Positions 23,667 to 24,073 of a stretch of 24,073 bases of DNA are shown here, piece by piece. Numbering within the stretch: position 1 is the first letter of the stretch; each line of letters starts with the position of its first letter. The notes beneath the pieces were generated by a model, which saw only the letters and a program-made list of their open reading frames with translations, did no database searches and had not been told where the DNA came from. Source of the DNA: an uncultured Desulfobulbaceae bacterium (GTDB lineage: Bacteria > Desulfobacterota > Desulfobulbia > Desulfobulbales > BM004). The DNA lies in assembly GCA_947258675.1 (NCBI GenBank), contig CAMYJP010000060.1, forward strand, positions 1 through 24,073. The letters run 5' to 3'. The position numbers were made by a program, and so were the translations under genes.

Positions 23667-24073
23667 TTATTAAATTTTGTACAATCTTGGCGCATATCCC
23701 ACAAGAAATGCATATTGAAATAGGCAGATAAAACTGAAGGTAATAAATCTAAAATAACCAGGTTGTTCATATTATTTTTTAAAAAATGAAAATTAATCGT
23801 GCCCGAAAATATTCAAAAATCAATGCGTGATGCTATATCGAGTCCCCGAATTACAGCACAATTCTACCATAGTATTACAGGGTAGTGTTTGTAATAAAAT
23901 AGTGATTCCATAAAGCTGGATTGCATGGACGGTCAGGACGGTGTTTCGCAGATTTTTGCATGTACCTAAACCTTGGCTTACCGTATATTTTTTTTAATGA
24001 TAGTTTTAGTTATCAAAAATTGCAAATAATATAGTTTGTGATTATTATAATTGTCATTAGTCACTTAAAAAAA
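23667..24073. other. AT-rich region with no visible gene
   Basis: 407 bp to the right edge. No open frame of note, terminator or promoter with good matches. A small inverted repeat TGATA/TATCA lies near 23998-24016. I see nothing else to report. Confidence 0.5.

Overview
The window looks like chromosome of a low-to-mid-GC Gram-negative bacterium, most likely a member of the Desulfobacterota (former Deltaproteobacteria). The evidence is the order xerD, then a DHH/CBS/tRNA-nucleotidyltransferase fusion, then an M50 protease; outer-membrane lipoproteins of the Slp and OmpA/glycine-zipper types; HflK/HflC; and repeat-like intergenic DNA of a kind I associate with that group. This assignment is an inference from gene content and is not proven. 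No rRNA, tRNA, CRISPR array or complete mobile element is visible.

Layout. Positions 1-407 hold repeat-like DNA with nested hairpins, followed by serS (plus). On the minus strand come a large TPR-sulfotransferase and ddl. A GlcD-type FAD oxidase and rpsU (with a near-consensus promoter) follow on plus. From about 7250 to 11290 there is a tight plus-strand cluster: xerD, the DHH-CBS-nucleotidyltransferase gene, its detached C-terminal part, and an M50 protease. Citrate synthase converges on this cluster. Next are an unusual ThiE-like gene, a 98-bp array of 14 phased heptamers, and a cysteine-rich gene of unknown function that starts directly at the array's edge. hflK-hflC and terB-rhomboid are minus-strand pairs. 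The right third holds an orphan AAA-type ATPase, an SRPBCC protein, an OmpA-type lipoprotein, an Slp lipoprotein, a decayed IS3-type transposase fragment and a metallophosphoesterase with an altered first metal motif.

Most genes are housekeeping or envelope functions: tRNA charging and CCA-end maintenance, peptidoglycan precursor synthesis, chromosome dimer resolution, TCA entry, and membrane protein quality control by HflKC, rhomboid and M50. I do not see a clearly new multi-gene system. The best leads are: (1) the tRNA nucleotidyltransferase fusion is interrupted near 10260, with its C-terminal body in another frame and probably about 50 residues missing; (2) CCTRRAM heptamer arrays occur at three intergenic sites, two of them exactly abutting a start or stop codon and together bracketing the cysteine-rich gene; (3) the ThiE homologue has lost two motif residues; (4) a short decayed or RNA-like stretch near 20830-21112 has a perfect ribosome-binding sequence but no gene behind it.
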